Origin: Fuerstiella sp.
GTDB lineage: Bacteria > Planctomycetota > Planctomycetia > Planctomycetales > Planctomycetaceae
Direction: 5' to 3'
Assembly (NCBI GenBank): GCA_022447185.1
Contig: JAKVAY010000002.1
Location: forward strand, 1-64,000
DNA length: 64,000 nt
Below the pieces are notes generated by a model. That model was not told where the DNA came from, did not search any database, and saw nothing but the letters and a program-made list of their open reading frames with translations. Positions 18,844 to 29,786 of the stretch are shown one piece after another; within the stretch, counting starts at the first letter, position 1; each line of letters starts with the position of its first letter. The position numbers and the translations under genes are program-made.

Positions 18844-19066
18844 AAAGGCGTTATTCCAGCTATCCCCGTGGTATAATTGAGCATTGATCTGAGTACGGGT
18901 TCTGCTTCAAAAAAAAGCATCGGCTTCCTGGTGCACTTACTAACGGTAAAGACATCTCGGTTTTCCTTTCAGTGGAATCCGAACTCCGTCTGCAGTCGTA
19001 ACATCTGACTGGGCAGGCGAAATCGCGCAGCCCAAAAGAATCTGATTTTTTTGAGACGCCTGGTCA

Positions 19067-20311
19067 CTACCTGTCAATGCAATACAGGAATCTGTCACTC
19101 CGCAGAAATAATCGTCCGTCGGCAACAATCGGACTTGCGTTGAATGTGCTGTGGTCATCAAGTTCGTTGTGTGCAAGTTGCTCAAATTTTGGTTTCGCCG
19201 CCAATACGTAGGTCCCGCCATTTCGAGTAACGATATACAGCTTACCGTCGCCCACAAGCGGGGATGCATACGGCTGGTCCGGGAAACGCTTCTCGTAGAT
19301 TACTTCGCCATCTGTCAGCCGGACGCAGTAGGCAACCTTGTTACGATCACTAACCCAGTAGAGATGGCCATCATGAACCACTGGCGAGCATACGTTTGCA
19401 CCGGCATTTGTTCTCCAGAGCTCGTGTGACGATCCTGTCACGTCGCCCCGACCGCCGGCACGTATGGCAATTGCTTTTGATTGGCGGCCACCGATGACAT
19501 ATACAACGCCTTCATGAGATACGATACTTGGACAAACATAATCTTCGATTCCTGCACATTGCCACAATTCAGCGCCCGTTGCCGGATCGAAGGCGAGTAT
19601 TTTGTTTTTGACACTGACCACCAGCTCCCGCCGGTTACCGACGTCAACCAAATGTGGCGTGTTCCATGATGCCACCATTCCTCCGACTCGCCAGGCCTCC
19701 TTACCGTCAACTTTGTTGATTGCCACCAGCGACTCACTTTCAACACTGGCATTGACAATCACAAGATCACCATGCAACACCGGAGACGTACCACAACCCC
19801 AACGATGCGTATTTTCACCTACGTCGGCTCGCCAAAGCTGATGACCGTCCAGATCAAATTTAAGCACGCCGGACTTGCCGAAAAATACATAAAGGTGCTG
19901 GCCATCCGTTGCCGGCGTCGGTCCTGCGTAACCGTGGTCGCGCACGGTTTTCGATTCCGGGAGTTTCGGTTCAACATGCTCATCCCATATGAATTGTCCT
20001 CTGTTGCTGATGCACACCACATGCAGCATTAGGTCCTCCATTCTGCCGGCGTCCGTGCCGCCGTCGCCATACCCGCTGTAACAGGTGAGATACAGACGAC
20101 GATCCAGTGAAATCGGGCTGGATGCTCCGTAGCCGGGAAGTTCCCTCTTCCAGGCAATGTTTTCCGTGTCACTCCACATCAGCGGCAAATTCTTTTCGCT
20201 TGTTGCACCTTGACCGCCGGGACCACGAAACTGTCGCCACTCGACGGCCATAGAATCAACCGTGACCATAAATACGAACAGTGAAACGACGACGGACAGT
20301 TTTGTTTTCAT
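19067..20311 (-). CDS. exported PQQ-like beta-propeller protein
   Basis: The 414-residue protein has a signal peptide (MKTKLSVVVSLFVFMVTVDSM) followed by EWRQFRGPGGQG, the usual opening of planctomycete quinoprotein-like propellers, and repeated blades (ATGAELWQCAG, HGDLVIVNASV, GKLYIVTRNGG). The frame stays open 43 codons further upstream, but the internal ATG at 20311 is preferred because it starts the signal peptide and has a GAGA sequence just upstream. It follows the three-haem sugar-dehydrogenase-like gene on the same strand by about 160 bases and is likely to be co-transcribed, suggesting a shared periplasmic task. Confidence 0.85.
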   Translation of the reverse strand: MKTKLSVVVSLFVFMVTVDSMAVEWRQFRGPGGQGATSEKNLPLMWSDTENIAWKRELPGYGASSPISLDRRLYLTCYSGYGDGGTDAGRMEDLMLHVVCISNRGQFIWDEHVEPKLPESKTVRDHGYAGPTPATDGQHLYVFFGKSGVLKFDLDGHQLWRADVGENTHRWGCGTSPVLHGDLVIVNASVESESLVAINKVDGKEAWRVGGMVASWNTPHLVDVGNRRELVVSVKNKILAFDPATGAELWQCAGIEDYVCPSIVSHEGVVYVIGGRQSKAIAIRAGGRGDVTGSSHELWRTNAGANVCSPVVHDGHLYWVSDRNKVAYCVRLTDGEVIYEKRFPDQPYASPLVGDGKLYIVTRNGGTYVLAAKPKFEQLAHNELDDHSTFNASPIVADGRLFLRSDRFLYCIDR

Positions 20312-20468
20312 TGGGGTCTCTTTTGATCGGCGGGAAGTCGCAAAGGAGAGTGATCGAGTCTGGTTCATCTTATTCCGGACCGAAGTCCAGGGAAAGCACG
20401 AACGACGCAGATCGCTGGTGCTGCCTCCTGTGCGCTTCACAGCAGGTCACTGCGCGGGTCCGTCCAGA

Positions 20469-23400
20469 TTATTTCAACGATGCCACGAACGCGAGCAGAT
20501 CAGCGGCATCCTGAGCTGTTGCATCGCGCAGTAAAAGTTCGGGCATCAAAGATTTCTTCTGGGCAACGAGCAATTCGATGTCATCCCTGGAAACAGACAC
20601 GTCCTTACCCGCTGAGTTACGGATGACCACGACTGCATCCGTGTTCTCGATCAACAAACCAGAATGAATCTGGCCCGACTCTGTCTGCACCAGCCATGTC
20701 TGGTACTTCGGATCTATTTTTCGAGAGGGGTCAAGAATGTTGATCAGAATCTCGCGGCGACTAAGTCGCGCACCAATCCCTGTCAGATCGGGTCCGATTG
20801 CTTTCCCCTGGTCGAAAACGCGATGACAGTTACGGCACAGTGTCGTCTGTGACTGCAAAAACAGCATTCGACCGCGTTCGACATTTGAATTCAGTGACAG
20901 AACTGATTCCGGCTCAATCGTGGTACCGAGTCGCTGAACTCGGGATTGTTCCGGCAGAAATGGTTCAAACAGATCGCGAATTGTCGCGTCCGGATGCATT
21001 CCGCCACGGGTAATGGCAATACTGCGCGAGTCCGGAGCAAGTTGGTTTTCGTCATTCTCGCGGACGGCTGTCGCCAGGGTGAGCGCTCCGGTCGTGGATG
21101 ACAACAGACGATCGATCACCATCTGCCGAGGCTCAGCTTTTGCATTGATTGGAATTTTCAGTGCCTCGAGTGCTGATCCCGTGATCACCCGCAGCTGTGC
21201 TGCATCTGCAGAAAGAACTTCTTTATCGGAATCATCCAGCTGGCAGATCCAGTCACAAACCAATTCAATGCCGTCAACATCCACGGTTTGTGATCCAAAG
21301 TGCGGCATCCGGCCTCGTCCCAGTTTTGACATCCGGTAATACAATACAGATCGATCTGGATCGCCGGGGGCGACGATCCAGGGATCAACGATTCCGAATG
21401 TGCCCTGTGTGGGTCTTGCAACGAGACCTGTGTCGTCCAGTGACAAAGTGTCCACCAGCTGAATCGACGCCGTTCCACCACCGCCTCGGCGATGGCACGT
21501 GCCACAATTGACATGCAGATACGATCTTGCCCGATCTGTGAGTGATGCTTCCGAATCGAAGGGGTCTGTTATGCGAGGCAGTTGGTCCACAGGTGGACGG
21601 TCGATCGGGTGATCCGCAATCAGCGGTTTGCTGAACAGTCCAATATGCGCCAGAGTTCGCAGCTGATTATCAGTGACCGACCCATAATCGAAATCGCGAT
21701 TGAGCTGTGCGGGACGAAATCCGTAAATGGACCCGCCGCGAGTAGTATGACAAAGAATGCACTCTGTGCGACTGGCAAAGTGCCAGGTTTGCTGCCTGAT
21801 TCCACCATCTGCACCAGAGTCACGCACGTCAAATGGCCGGTCAACCCCAGGGCCTGTTGCCAGGTGCGCGTCGCTCTGTTCGTCATTCCATAGATAGTTA
21901 TAAGCTTCCCATTGGTCTCCGTTGCGATGCAAAATCTGTGTTTCCAGCCGTCGCTGCCTGGCAGCATCGATTCGAAGGAGCATAGTTTTGCCAAGAACAG
22001 CACCATCCGGATAGCTCCACTCACCCTGGATGTTCCCCTGTTGGGAATTGTTCTCTTCATGAACACCAAGACTGGATTCTCCGGGAAGAGCGATAAATCG
22101 CTGCGCTGTCGTTCCATCGGCCCACGGCTCCGCAATGATGTTGTATGGAATGACTCCTGCTGCAAGCTGATGTTCGGACGTAGACGCAAACAATCCTGTT
22201 TCACTCAGGCTTATCGGAAACTGAGCTCCGTCGTCCGTGACCGTGTTGGTGACAAGACGATGCACCGTGCCATCGTAATCGACAATATAAAGACGCTGAT
22301 GGTGATCGACACCAAAGCAGACGATTTGCAGTGTCGTGTCCGCCAGCTCTCGCGGCACGGCCGCCGGGAATTCGACGTTCAGTCCCCATATTTTTCCCGT
22401 AACGTAATCGCCGTAAACATAACTGCCTGTAAGTTCGCCCAGTCGGTTACCACGGTAGACATATCCACCCGTGATTGAACGCGAAACTGTGTGCGAGTGT
22501 GCCGCAGCCGGAGGCGTGATTGGCGTTGGTCCCCGCGGGTCGTCCGAATGCACCGGCTGTGTGTGTTCCAGCAGACTCCAGCCAAAATTCGCACCAGGCT
22601 CAGCCCGGTAGATCATTTCCCACATTTCCCATCCGACGTCACCGATCCACAAATCGCCCGTGGCCTGATCAAAACTCATACGCCACGGATTGCGATGCCC
22701 GTAGGTCCAAACTTCACCACGCGCATTGTCCCGATTGACAAAAGGATTGTCGGCAGGCACAGAGTACGGTAATCCGTTCGACGGACGGTCGATATCGATT
22801 CTCAATACGGACGCCAGCAGATCACTGATGTCCTGGCCCGATCTGTGAATGTCAGGCGGAAACCCAGGTGAACCATCTCCGGTCGAGATGTACAGCAGGC
22901 CGTCTTGGGGCCCAAACTGAAGCGAGCCGCCATTATGTCCTCCGCCTCGCCAGGTAATCAAGATTTCTTCTGTCACAGGATCAATGAGAAGCGGTTCGAC
23001 CGAGCTCGCTCGAAAACGTGAAACGCGAGAACCTTCCGGATCTCCCGACATCAGTCGATAACACATGAAACACTGTCGATTTCTTTCAAAATCGGGATGA
23101 AACGCAAACCCATAGAGCTGCAATTCGTCGCCGACTGCTGCTGCGTCCGGAATTTCGCGTATGTCAACAGCCAGTGCCGGATTCGTGGCATCCGGATGAT
23201 TTGGAAATGTCCAGAGCTTGCCACCAATTTCAACTACCAACATTTGATTTGTGCCGGGCACAGCGATTAGATCAACCGGATTCTCGAATGAGAGTTTCGG
23301 AAAGATCCGCTCGGTTACATATGGCAACGGAGGCTGAGGTGTCCCGCTGATGCGCGATGTATTCCATGGAATCCGGCAGTCGATGCCGTATGGTTGCTCC

Positions 23401-23480
23401 AAATCATCTGCAACGCACCGTGCTGGAGTATTCGTGACAACGAACACACAGATCGCAATCAACAGCCGGTTCAATTTCAT
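20469..23480 (-). CDS. exported PQQ-type sugar dehydrogenase-like protein with three c-type haem sites
   Basis: This 1003-residue protein has a signal peptide (LLIAICVFVVTNTPA). An N-terminal six-bladed glucose/sorbosone-dehydrogenase-like propeller (about residues 40-420) carries GGGHNGGSLQFG and TYGHRNPWR motifs. A middle region has haem motifs CILCH (574-578) and CGTCH (659-663), and the C-terminal Pirellula/Verrucomicrobium-type haem domain has CRNCH (882-886) with GPDLTGIG downstream. It probably oxidises a sugar or polyol in the periplasm and passes electrons to the haems. AGAGGA seven bases before the ATG supports the start. A paralogue of the same architecture lies at 60634-63549. The substrate and the presence of PQQ are inferred from family only. 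Confidence 0.9.
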   Translation of the reverse strand: MKLNRLLIAICVFVVTNTPARCVADDLEQPYGIDCRIPWNTSRISGTPQPPLPYVTERIFPKLSFENPVDLIAVPGTNQMLVVEIGGKLWTFPNHPDATNPALAVDIREIPDAAAVGDELQLYGFAFHPDFERNRQCFMCYRLMSGDPEGSRVSRFRASSVEPLLIDPVTEEILITWRGGGHNGGSLQFGPQDGLLYISTGDGSPGFPPDIHRSGQDISDLLASVLRIDIDRPSNGLPYSVPADNPFVNRDNARGEVWTYGHRNPWRMSFDQATGDLWIGDVGWEMWEMIYRAEPGANFGWSLLEHTQPVHSDDPRGPTPITPPAAAHSHTVSRSITGGYVYRGNRLGELTGSYVYGDYVTGKIWGLNVEFPAAVPRELADTTLQIVCFGVDHHQRLYIVDYDGTVHRLVTNTVTDDGAQFPISLSETGLFASTSEHQLAAGVIPYNIIAEPWADGTTAQRFIALPGESSLGVHEENNSQQGNIQGEWSYPDGAVLGKTMLLRIDAARQRRLETQILHRNGDQWEAYNYLWNDEQSDAHLATGPGVDRPFDVRDSGADGGIRQQTWHFASRTECILCHTTRGGSIYGFRPAQLNRDFDYGSVTDNQLRTLAHIGLFSKPLIADHPIDRPPVDQLPRITDPFDSEASLTDRARSYLHVNCGTCHRRGGGGTASIQLVDTLSLDDTGLVARPTQGTFGIVDPWIVAPGDPDRSVLYYRMSKLGRGRMPHFGSQTVDVDGIELVCDWICQLDDSDKEVLSADAAQLRVITGSALEALKIPINAKAEPRQMVIDRLLSSTTGALTLATAVRENDENQLAPDSRSIAITRGGMHPDATIRDLFEPFLPEQSRVQRLGTTIEPESVLSLNSNVERGRMLFLQSQTTLCRNCHRVFDQGKAIGPDLTGIGARLSRREILINILDPSRKIDPKYQTWLVQTESGQIHSGLLIENTDAVVVIRNSAGKDVSVSRDDIELLVAQKKSLMPELLLRDATAQDAADLLAFVASLK

Positions 23481-23953
23481 CAGGCGGTCCTCTTTCAGAG
23501 TTCACAGGATGAAGCAAGAATGTCACATACTGATCGTAAATTTGGAAACCATTCGGCAGCATACTCCACACTGACGAATCGTGCCTCGAATTGTCACTCT
23601 AAAACGCTTTTCTGGTCATCGCTTTGTTTGATCCCGCACGAGTTACGAACTGATCGGTATTCTCCTGCGGCGTGAATTGACCAGTTTGACCGAGGCTAAC
23701 CAGCAGAGGTTGCGCCGGCAAATCGGAATTCTTCCGCATGCTCGACATGCACTCAATGTTTGCTGATCAGTCAGAATTTATTCTCTGCAACCAGTGCTGC
23801 GGATGAAACACTGAACGTCTCAAAACTTCTGTTGCCAAAGCCCGTCGCAGAATCGCAGAATCCCGCAAAGTGCATGGATTCGCCTCTTACGAAAGGCGAC
23901 ACTCTTTGCTGCCAGTCTTTTCTGCTTTCATACTTTCGCACGGAGACCTCCTC
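23481..23953. other. divergent intergenic region
   Basis: About 470 bases lie between the haem protein gene (minus) and the GH20-like gene (plus). The last 84 bases are in frame with the following gene, but I place its start at 23954. Both promoters should lie here; I could not position them. No RNA gene, repeat or credible small gene is seen. Confidence 0.4.
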
Positions 23954-26350
23954 GTGTCTCAGGCTTCTGTACGGTACATCGTATTCTTCGTCTCCATGAT
24001 CGGCCTGAGCGGTCTCCTTCCGGCTGCCGAACGACTCGATCTGTCGACGGCCGTGATTGTTGTCAGGCCAGAAGCAGGCCCGGCTGTGCGCAAAGCCGTT
24101 GCCGTATTGCAGGAAGAGATCGAAAAGCGAACAGGACTTGTTCCTGCCGTCATCTCGAGCTGGCCGACTGCTCCTCAGACCGTAATCGTCATTGGGCTCC
24201 AATCTCACGTCGGTCAATTCGTTCCGGACTCTGTGCCTCAGGTTCGTCAACGAGCGGTTCCCTCTGCCGAAGGATTCCATCTCAGCGTCAATAAAGATCA
24301 ACAACCGGTTGTGCTGATCGCAGGCAGGGACGAGCGCGGGGTGCTGTATGGAGTGGGAATGTTTTTGCGCAAATGTGAATGGGCACCAGGCGCACTTCAG
24401 ATTCCGATGATCTCAATGACGACTTCACCGGAATATCCTCTTCGAGGGCATCAACTCGGCTACCGCCCCAAGACGAATTCTTATGACGCCTGGTCACACG
24501 CCCAGTTCGATCAGTACATTCGTGAACTGGCATTCTTCGGCACGAACAGTATCGAATTGATCCCTCCGGTCTCTGACGACGATCGCACCAGCCGTCACAT
24601 GAAATTGCCGGCAATGGAGATGATGACAAAAGTCGCAGCGAGTTGTGATGCCTATGGTCTGGACGTGTGGATCTGGTATCCCAACGTCGGAAAAGACTAC
24701 ACCAGCAAAAAAGGGATCGCATACGAACTCAACGAACGAGATGAAGTCCTGGGCCGACTTTCGCGAGTCGACCACCTGCTGGTACCCGCCGGCGATCCAG
24801 GTGACCTGCATCCCGATAAATTTTTCCCATTCATGGACTCACTGGCGCCCGTCCTGAGGAGACACCATCCTCGTGCCAAAATCTGGGTGGCTCCTCAGGC
24901 ATTTCGTCCCACAAACGACTGGCTTGAGAAGTTCTACGACTACATCAACCAAAAACCAAACTGGCTGGGTGGAGTCGTCTTTGCCCCCTGGGTCAAGACT
25001 CCGATCACAGAATTGCGCGACAGGATTGATCTGTCCGTTCCGCTGCGACGGTATCCGGATATCACACACAGCGTCTCGGCGCAATATCCAGTCAAAGACT
25101 GGGATCAGGCATTCGCTCTGACCCTGCATCGCGAATGTTACAATCCGCGACCTCTTGCCATGAAAACAATTCACAATGCATTCGATGAGTATACTGCGGG
25201 AACTATCTCCTACTCAGAAGGTATTAACGATGACGTGAATAAGTTTGTCTGGAGTGGCCAGGACTGGAACTCTGACGAGAACGTCGTCGAAACACTGCGG
25301 GATTATGCGCGTCTCTTCATTTCTTCATCGCATGCAGATTCAGTCGCACATGGATACATGGCACTGGAACGCAACTGGGAAGGCTCACTCGCGGTGAATC
25401 CCCAGGTTGAGGTTACTCTGGCACAATGGCGTCGCCTGGAAAACGAAGTGTCCGGGTTCGGCCGTACACAATATCGCTTCGATATGGGACTTCTCCGCGC
25501 CTACTACGATGCGTACACAAAGCGACGTCTTGTCTACGAGACCGAGCTGGAAATGCGTGCACGTGACGTACTGCGTACCGCGCCCGATATTGGATCACGA
25601 AACGCGATTGCCAGCGCTGGCAGGGTTCTGGAACGAGCATCTGAACGGGTTGCCACTGATTATCGCGATCAAATTCTGGATTTGGGAGACAGTCTGTATG
25701 AGAAAATTGGTTCACAGTTAACGGTCAAACGCCACGGAGCACAGAATCGCATCCGGGGTGCATTTCTGGACGGTCTTGATGAACCGCTCAACAACGCTCT
25801 GTGGTTCCTTGCCGAATTCGATCGGATTCATCTGCTGGTCGACGAATCCGATCGTCTGGCTGCAATCGAAGATGTTCTTGGCAGACAGGACCCGGGCCCT
25901 GGCGGATTTCACGATGATCTGGGTGCCGCGGGAAGCACCCGGCGAATCGTTAACACGGTACCATGGGAAAAAGATCCTGGCACGCTTAAAAGCTCGCGGA
26001 TAGCGTACGACTATCGAATTCATGCCGAGGCCGATCGTGCTTTTCCACTGGCATGGAAACGACAGGCTTACGCTATTTATGAAACGGAACTCACTTTCAA
26101 TTACGATAACCTTGATCCGGAAGCTGGTTATCGTGTTCGTGTGGTGTATGGGACCAAGGGCGAAAAAATTCAACTGGTCGCCGATGACGTTCTACAAATT
26201 CACGGGTTGATCGAGACAAAACCAAAGCGAATCCAGGAATTTGAAATCCCGCATGCTGCAACGGCCGATGGCAACCTCAGGTTGACGTGGAGTTGCGGAG
26301 AAGCACAGCGTGGTGTGCAGGTCTCGGAGATCTGGTTGCTGAAGAACTGA
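23954..26350 (+). CDS. exported protein with GH20-like N-terminal domain, putative glycoside hydrolase
   Basis: The protein (about 798 residues) starts at a GTG with GGAG eight bases upstream; a signal peptide follows directly (YIVFFVSMIGLSGLLPAAE). The frame is open 28 codons further upstream, but that part has no ribosome-binding site. The N-terminal domain (about residues 30-150) ends in AGRDERGVLYGVGMFL, as in the non-catalytic domain of GH20 hexosaminidases and GH67 glucuronidases. A barrel-like region follows (YPLRGHQLGYRP, GLDVWIWYPNVG). I do not see the catalytic Asp-Glu pair of GH20, so the activity is uncertain. The C-terminal 150 residues look like a beta-sandwich. Confidence 0.7.
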   Translation: MSQASVRYIVFFVSMIGLSGLLPAAERLDLSTAVIVVRPEAGPAVRKAVAVLQEEIEKRTGLVPAVISSWPTAPQTVIVIGLQSHVGQFVPDSVPQVRQRAVPSAEGFHLSVNKDQQPVVLIAGRDERGVLYGVGMFLRKCEWAPGALQIPMISMTTSPEYPLRGHQLGYRPKTNSYDAWSHAQFDQYIRELAFFGTNSIELIPPVSDDDRTSRHMKLPAMEMMTKVAASCDAYGLDVWIWYPNVGKDYTSKKGIAYELNERDEVLGRLSRVDHLLVPAGDPGDLHPDKFFPFMDSLAPVLRRHHPRAKIWVAPQAFRPTNDWLEKFYDYINQKPNWLGGVVFAPWVKTPITELRDRIDLSVPLRRYPDITHSVSAQYPVKDWDQAFALTLHRECYNPRPLAMKTIHNAFDEYTAGTISYSEGINDDVNKFVWSGQDWNSDENVVETLRDYARLFISSSHADSVAHGYMALERNWEGSLAVNPQVEVTLAQWRRLENEVSGFGRTQYRFDMGLLRAYYDAYTKRRLVYETELEMRARDVLRTAPDIGSRNAIASAGRVLERASERVATDYRDQILDLGDSLYEKIGSQLTVKRHGAQNRIRGAFLDGLDEPLNNALWFLAEFDRIHLLVDESDRLAAIEDVLGRQDPGPGGFHDDLGAAGSTRRIVNTVPWEKDPGTLKSSRIAYDYRIHAEADRAFPLAWKRQAYAIYETELTFNYDNLDPEAGYRVRVVYGTKGEKIQLVADDVLQIHGLIETKPKRIQEFEIPHAATADGNLRLTWSCGEAQRGVQVSEIWLLKN

Positions 26351-26586
26351 CCGCTTGAACAGTGTAGAACTGTTGTCCCGACTGTTTTCAATAACAATTG
26401 AAGACTATTGTTTTGCAAACCGGACGTCCTTTGGCGAGTGGATAAAAACAAAAGTTTGTGAAGTGACGTGCCATATCGCACAGTTGTGCGGTTCCGCCGG
26501 ACGCATAACAACATTCAACAGTCTGTCACGCAAAACGTTTGCCTCTGCAACGTTCGGGTCTCTATTTCAATATCGCCTCGTTTCTC

Positions 26587-27426
26587 ATGATCATCGACTC
26601 ACACCAGCATTTTTGGCAGCTGAATCAACCTTTCGACTACAACTGGCTGCAGGAATCTCAACATCATCGGATTTGTCGGGACTATCTGCCGCCCGATCTT
26701 AAGCCACATCTGGATTCGCTTGGTATTGATCGAACCATCGTGGTGCAAACGCAGCACAATTCTGAAGAAACGAAATGGGCTCTGGAACTTGCAGACGAAA
26801 ACAATTTCATTGCCGGTGTCGTTGGCTGGATCAATCTGCAGGATGAATTCTGCGAAAACAAATTATTGGAACTCACGGACCACCCCAAATTTGTAGGCAT
26901 TCGCCATGTTGTGCAGGATGAACCGGACGATGACTTCATCGTACGCCCGGACTTTTTGCGCGGACTCAGGGTGCTGGAAAAGCATCAGGTGCCATATGAT
27001 GTTCTCACCCGTGCCCGCCACCTCAAACACGTTGTTACCCTGGGACAAGAACTCCCGGAGCTTCCGCTGGTCATTGACCATCTTTCAAAACCAAAGATCA
27101 GAGATGGTCTCATTGATGACTGGGCCTCAGAGCTCAGAGCTGTTGCTCAGTTTCCAAATGTGTTCTGCAAACTCAGCGGACTCATCACTGAAGCCGACTG
27201 GGATGAATGGAAACCCTCGGACCTCAAACCCTACGTCGACACAGCACTAGAGGCTTTTGGGCCAAAACGATGCATGTTCGGCAGCGACTGGCCTGTTTTG
27301 GAGCTTGCAGGAAGTTACGAACGGGTTCACAAGTCACTGGTTGAAGTCCTGGGCTCAATTACTGACAGCGAACAGGATCAGATCTTCGGCACGACAGCAC
27401 AGACTTTTTACGGCATCAACGCCTGA
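26587..27426 (+). CDS. amidohydrolase 2 family protein, L-fuconolactonase-like
   Basis: This metal-dependent TIM-barrel hydrolase of 279 residues starts directly with IDSHQHFW, the N-terminal metal-binding HxH of the COG3618 group, which includes L-fuconolactonases and other sugar lactonases. Other family segments are VGIRHVVQDEP, LPLVIDHLSKP (metal-ligand His) and CMFGSDWPV with the catalytic Asp. A frame extension of 16 codons upstream is rejected because homologues begin at this Met. No Shine-Dalgarno is obvious. It follows the GH20-like gene on the same strand, which fits joint sugar degradation. It converges on ispH with three bases between. Confidence 0.88.
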   Translation: MIIDSHQHFWQLNQPFDYNWLQESQHHRICRDYLPPDLKPHLDSLGIDRTIVVQTQHNSEETKWALELADENNFIAGVVGWINLQDEFCENKLLELTDHPKFVGIRHVVQDEPDDDFIVRPDFLRGLRVLEKHQVPYDVLTRARHLKHVVTLGQELPELPLVIDHLSKPKIRDGLIDDWASELRAVAQFPNVFCKLSGLITEADWDEWKPSDLKPYVDTALEAFGPKRCMFGSDWPVLELAGSYERVHKSLVEVLGSITDSEQDQIFGTTAQTFYGINA

Positions 27427-27429
27427 CGC

Positions 27430-28368
27430 CTATGGCATTACGGTCAACTGTTGCAGGTCTCTTGGCAGATTGAAATGCACGTTCTCTTCGCACAGTGTTT
27501 CTTCCGAAAGTATCGCGCCGAAATGTTCTGTGAGATACCTAATACATTCCTGCACTACGATTTCGGGAGCACTCGCACCAGCCGTAACAACAACAATTTC
27601 AGCATTTTCAAACCACTCTTCACGCAGATCCCCCGCTCCATCCACCAGTCGGGAGGTGACCCCGCGCTGAGCCCCAATCTCCATCAGGCGTCGGCTGTTG
27701 GAACTATTCTGACTACCCAGCACAATCAGTACATCAGCCTGCTCTACCAGGGCTTTTACCGCGTCCTGGCGGTTTGTGGTGGCATAACAGATGTCCTCTT
27801 TGGGTGGTGACTGTATCCCGGGATAGCGCCGTTTGAGTGCACTGATGACACTTTCGGCTTCCACCACACTCAGCGTGGTCTGTGTCAGATAGGCCAGTTT
27901 GGCATTTTCCTCAAATGTCAGATCATCAACTTCGTCAGGTGTTTCCACCAGTGTGATGCTCTCCGGAGCTTCACCCATTGTACCGATGACTTCATCATGA
28001 CCTTCGTGACCAATAAGAACGATGTTGAATCCGTCACGTGCGTAACGAATTGCTTCCAAATGGACCTTTGTGACCAGTGGACAGGTAGCATCCACGGTCT
28101 GCAGCCTGCGTTGCTTCGCACTGCTTCGGATCTCGGGTGATACACCGTGAGCACTAAACAGCAGGATTGATCCCTCCGGCACTTCTTCGATCGTGTCCAC
28201 GAATGTGACACCCTGCTGAGTAAAGCGGTCGACGACATACCTGTTGTGGACAATTTCGTGATAAACATAGATGTTTGGCCCAACGCGACGAATTGCGTCA
28301 TCCAGACACTCTATCGCCATGTTGACACCAGCACAGAATCCGCGCGGATTTGCCAGAAGAATTTTCAT
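27430..28368 (-). CDS. ispH: 4-hydroxy-3-methylbut-2-enyl diphosphate reductase IspH
   Basis: IspH carries out the last step of the MEP isoprenoid pathway, reducing HMBPP to IPP and DMAPP with an iron-sulfur cluster. The 312-residue protein has the three cluster cysteines in PRGFCAGV (Cys12), DATCPLV (Cys96) and DICYATTNRQ (Cys194). It also has the substrate-binding histidines in HEIVHN (about 38-41), FSAHGV (74) and GHEGHDEVIG (121-124), with the catalytic Glu126. The length is normal. It stands alone between convergent neighbours. Confidence 0.97.
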   Translation of the reverse strand: MKILLANPRGFCAGVNMAIECLDDAIRRVGPNIYVYHEIVHNRYVVDRFTQQGVTFVDTIEEVPEGSILLFSAHGVSPEIRSSAKQRRLQTVDATCPLVTKVHLEAIRYARDGFNIVLIGHEGHDEVIGTMGEAPESITLVETPDEVDDLTFEENAKLAYLTQTTLSVVEAESVISALKRRYPGIQSPPKEDICYATTNRQDAVKALVEQADVLIVLGSQNSSNSRRLMEIGAQRGVTSRLVDGAGDLREEWFENAEIVVVTAGASAPEIVVQECIRYLTEHFGAILSEETLCEENVHFNLPRDLQQLTVMP

Positions 28369-28501
28369 GTTGATCTTTTCGTTCGCGTAATCCGACAGCC
28401 TGGTCGAATTATACAGTTGATTACTTCAATCACTTTGCCCAGATTCCTCATTGAAACTTCCTGTTGCCGAGTCGACCTGTGTGTTGCTCTCGATCGGCTG
28501 T

Positions 28502-29527
<1,026 letters not shown>

Positions 29528-29786
29528 TCAGGAATTCAGCCGGTCTATAATCCGAAGAGTATTGTAACGCGTATTCCGGAAGATTCTCCGGGGGTTCGGA
29601 CGATTGCATCAGAACCAGGGCTATGGGTCGATGCGTCGCCGTTTGATCAACTCGGGTTTCAGTGATTCTGGTTGTAACAGCAGATCCCGGCTTCCAGCAA
29701 TTGTCGGTTTGACAACAGCGGCGTGCTGTCGAAGATTTCTGATGTTGTTTCAGTCTGTTTTCCGAGCATGACATACGGCCAGATTC

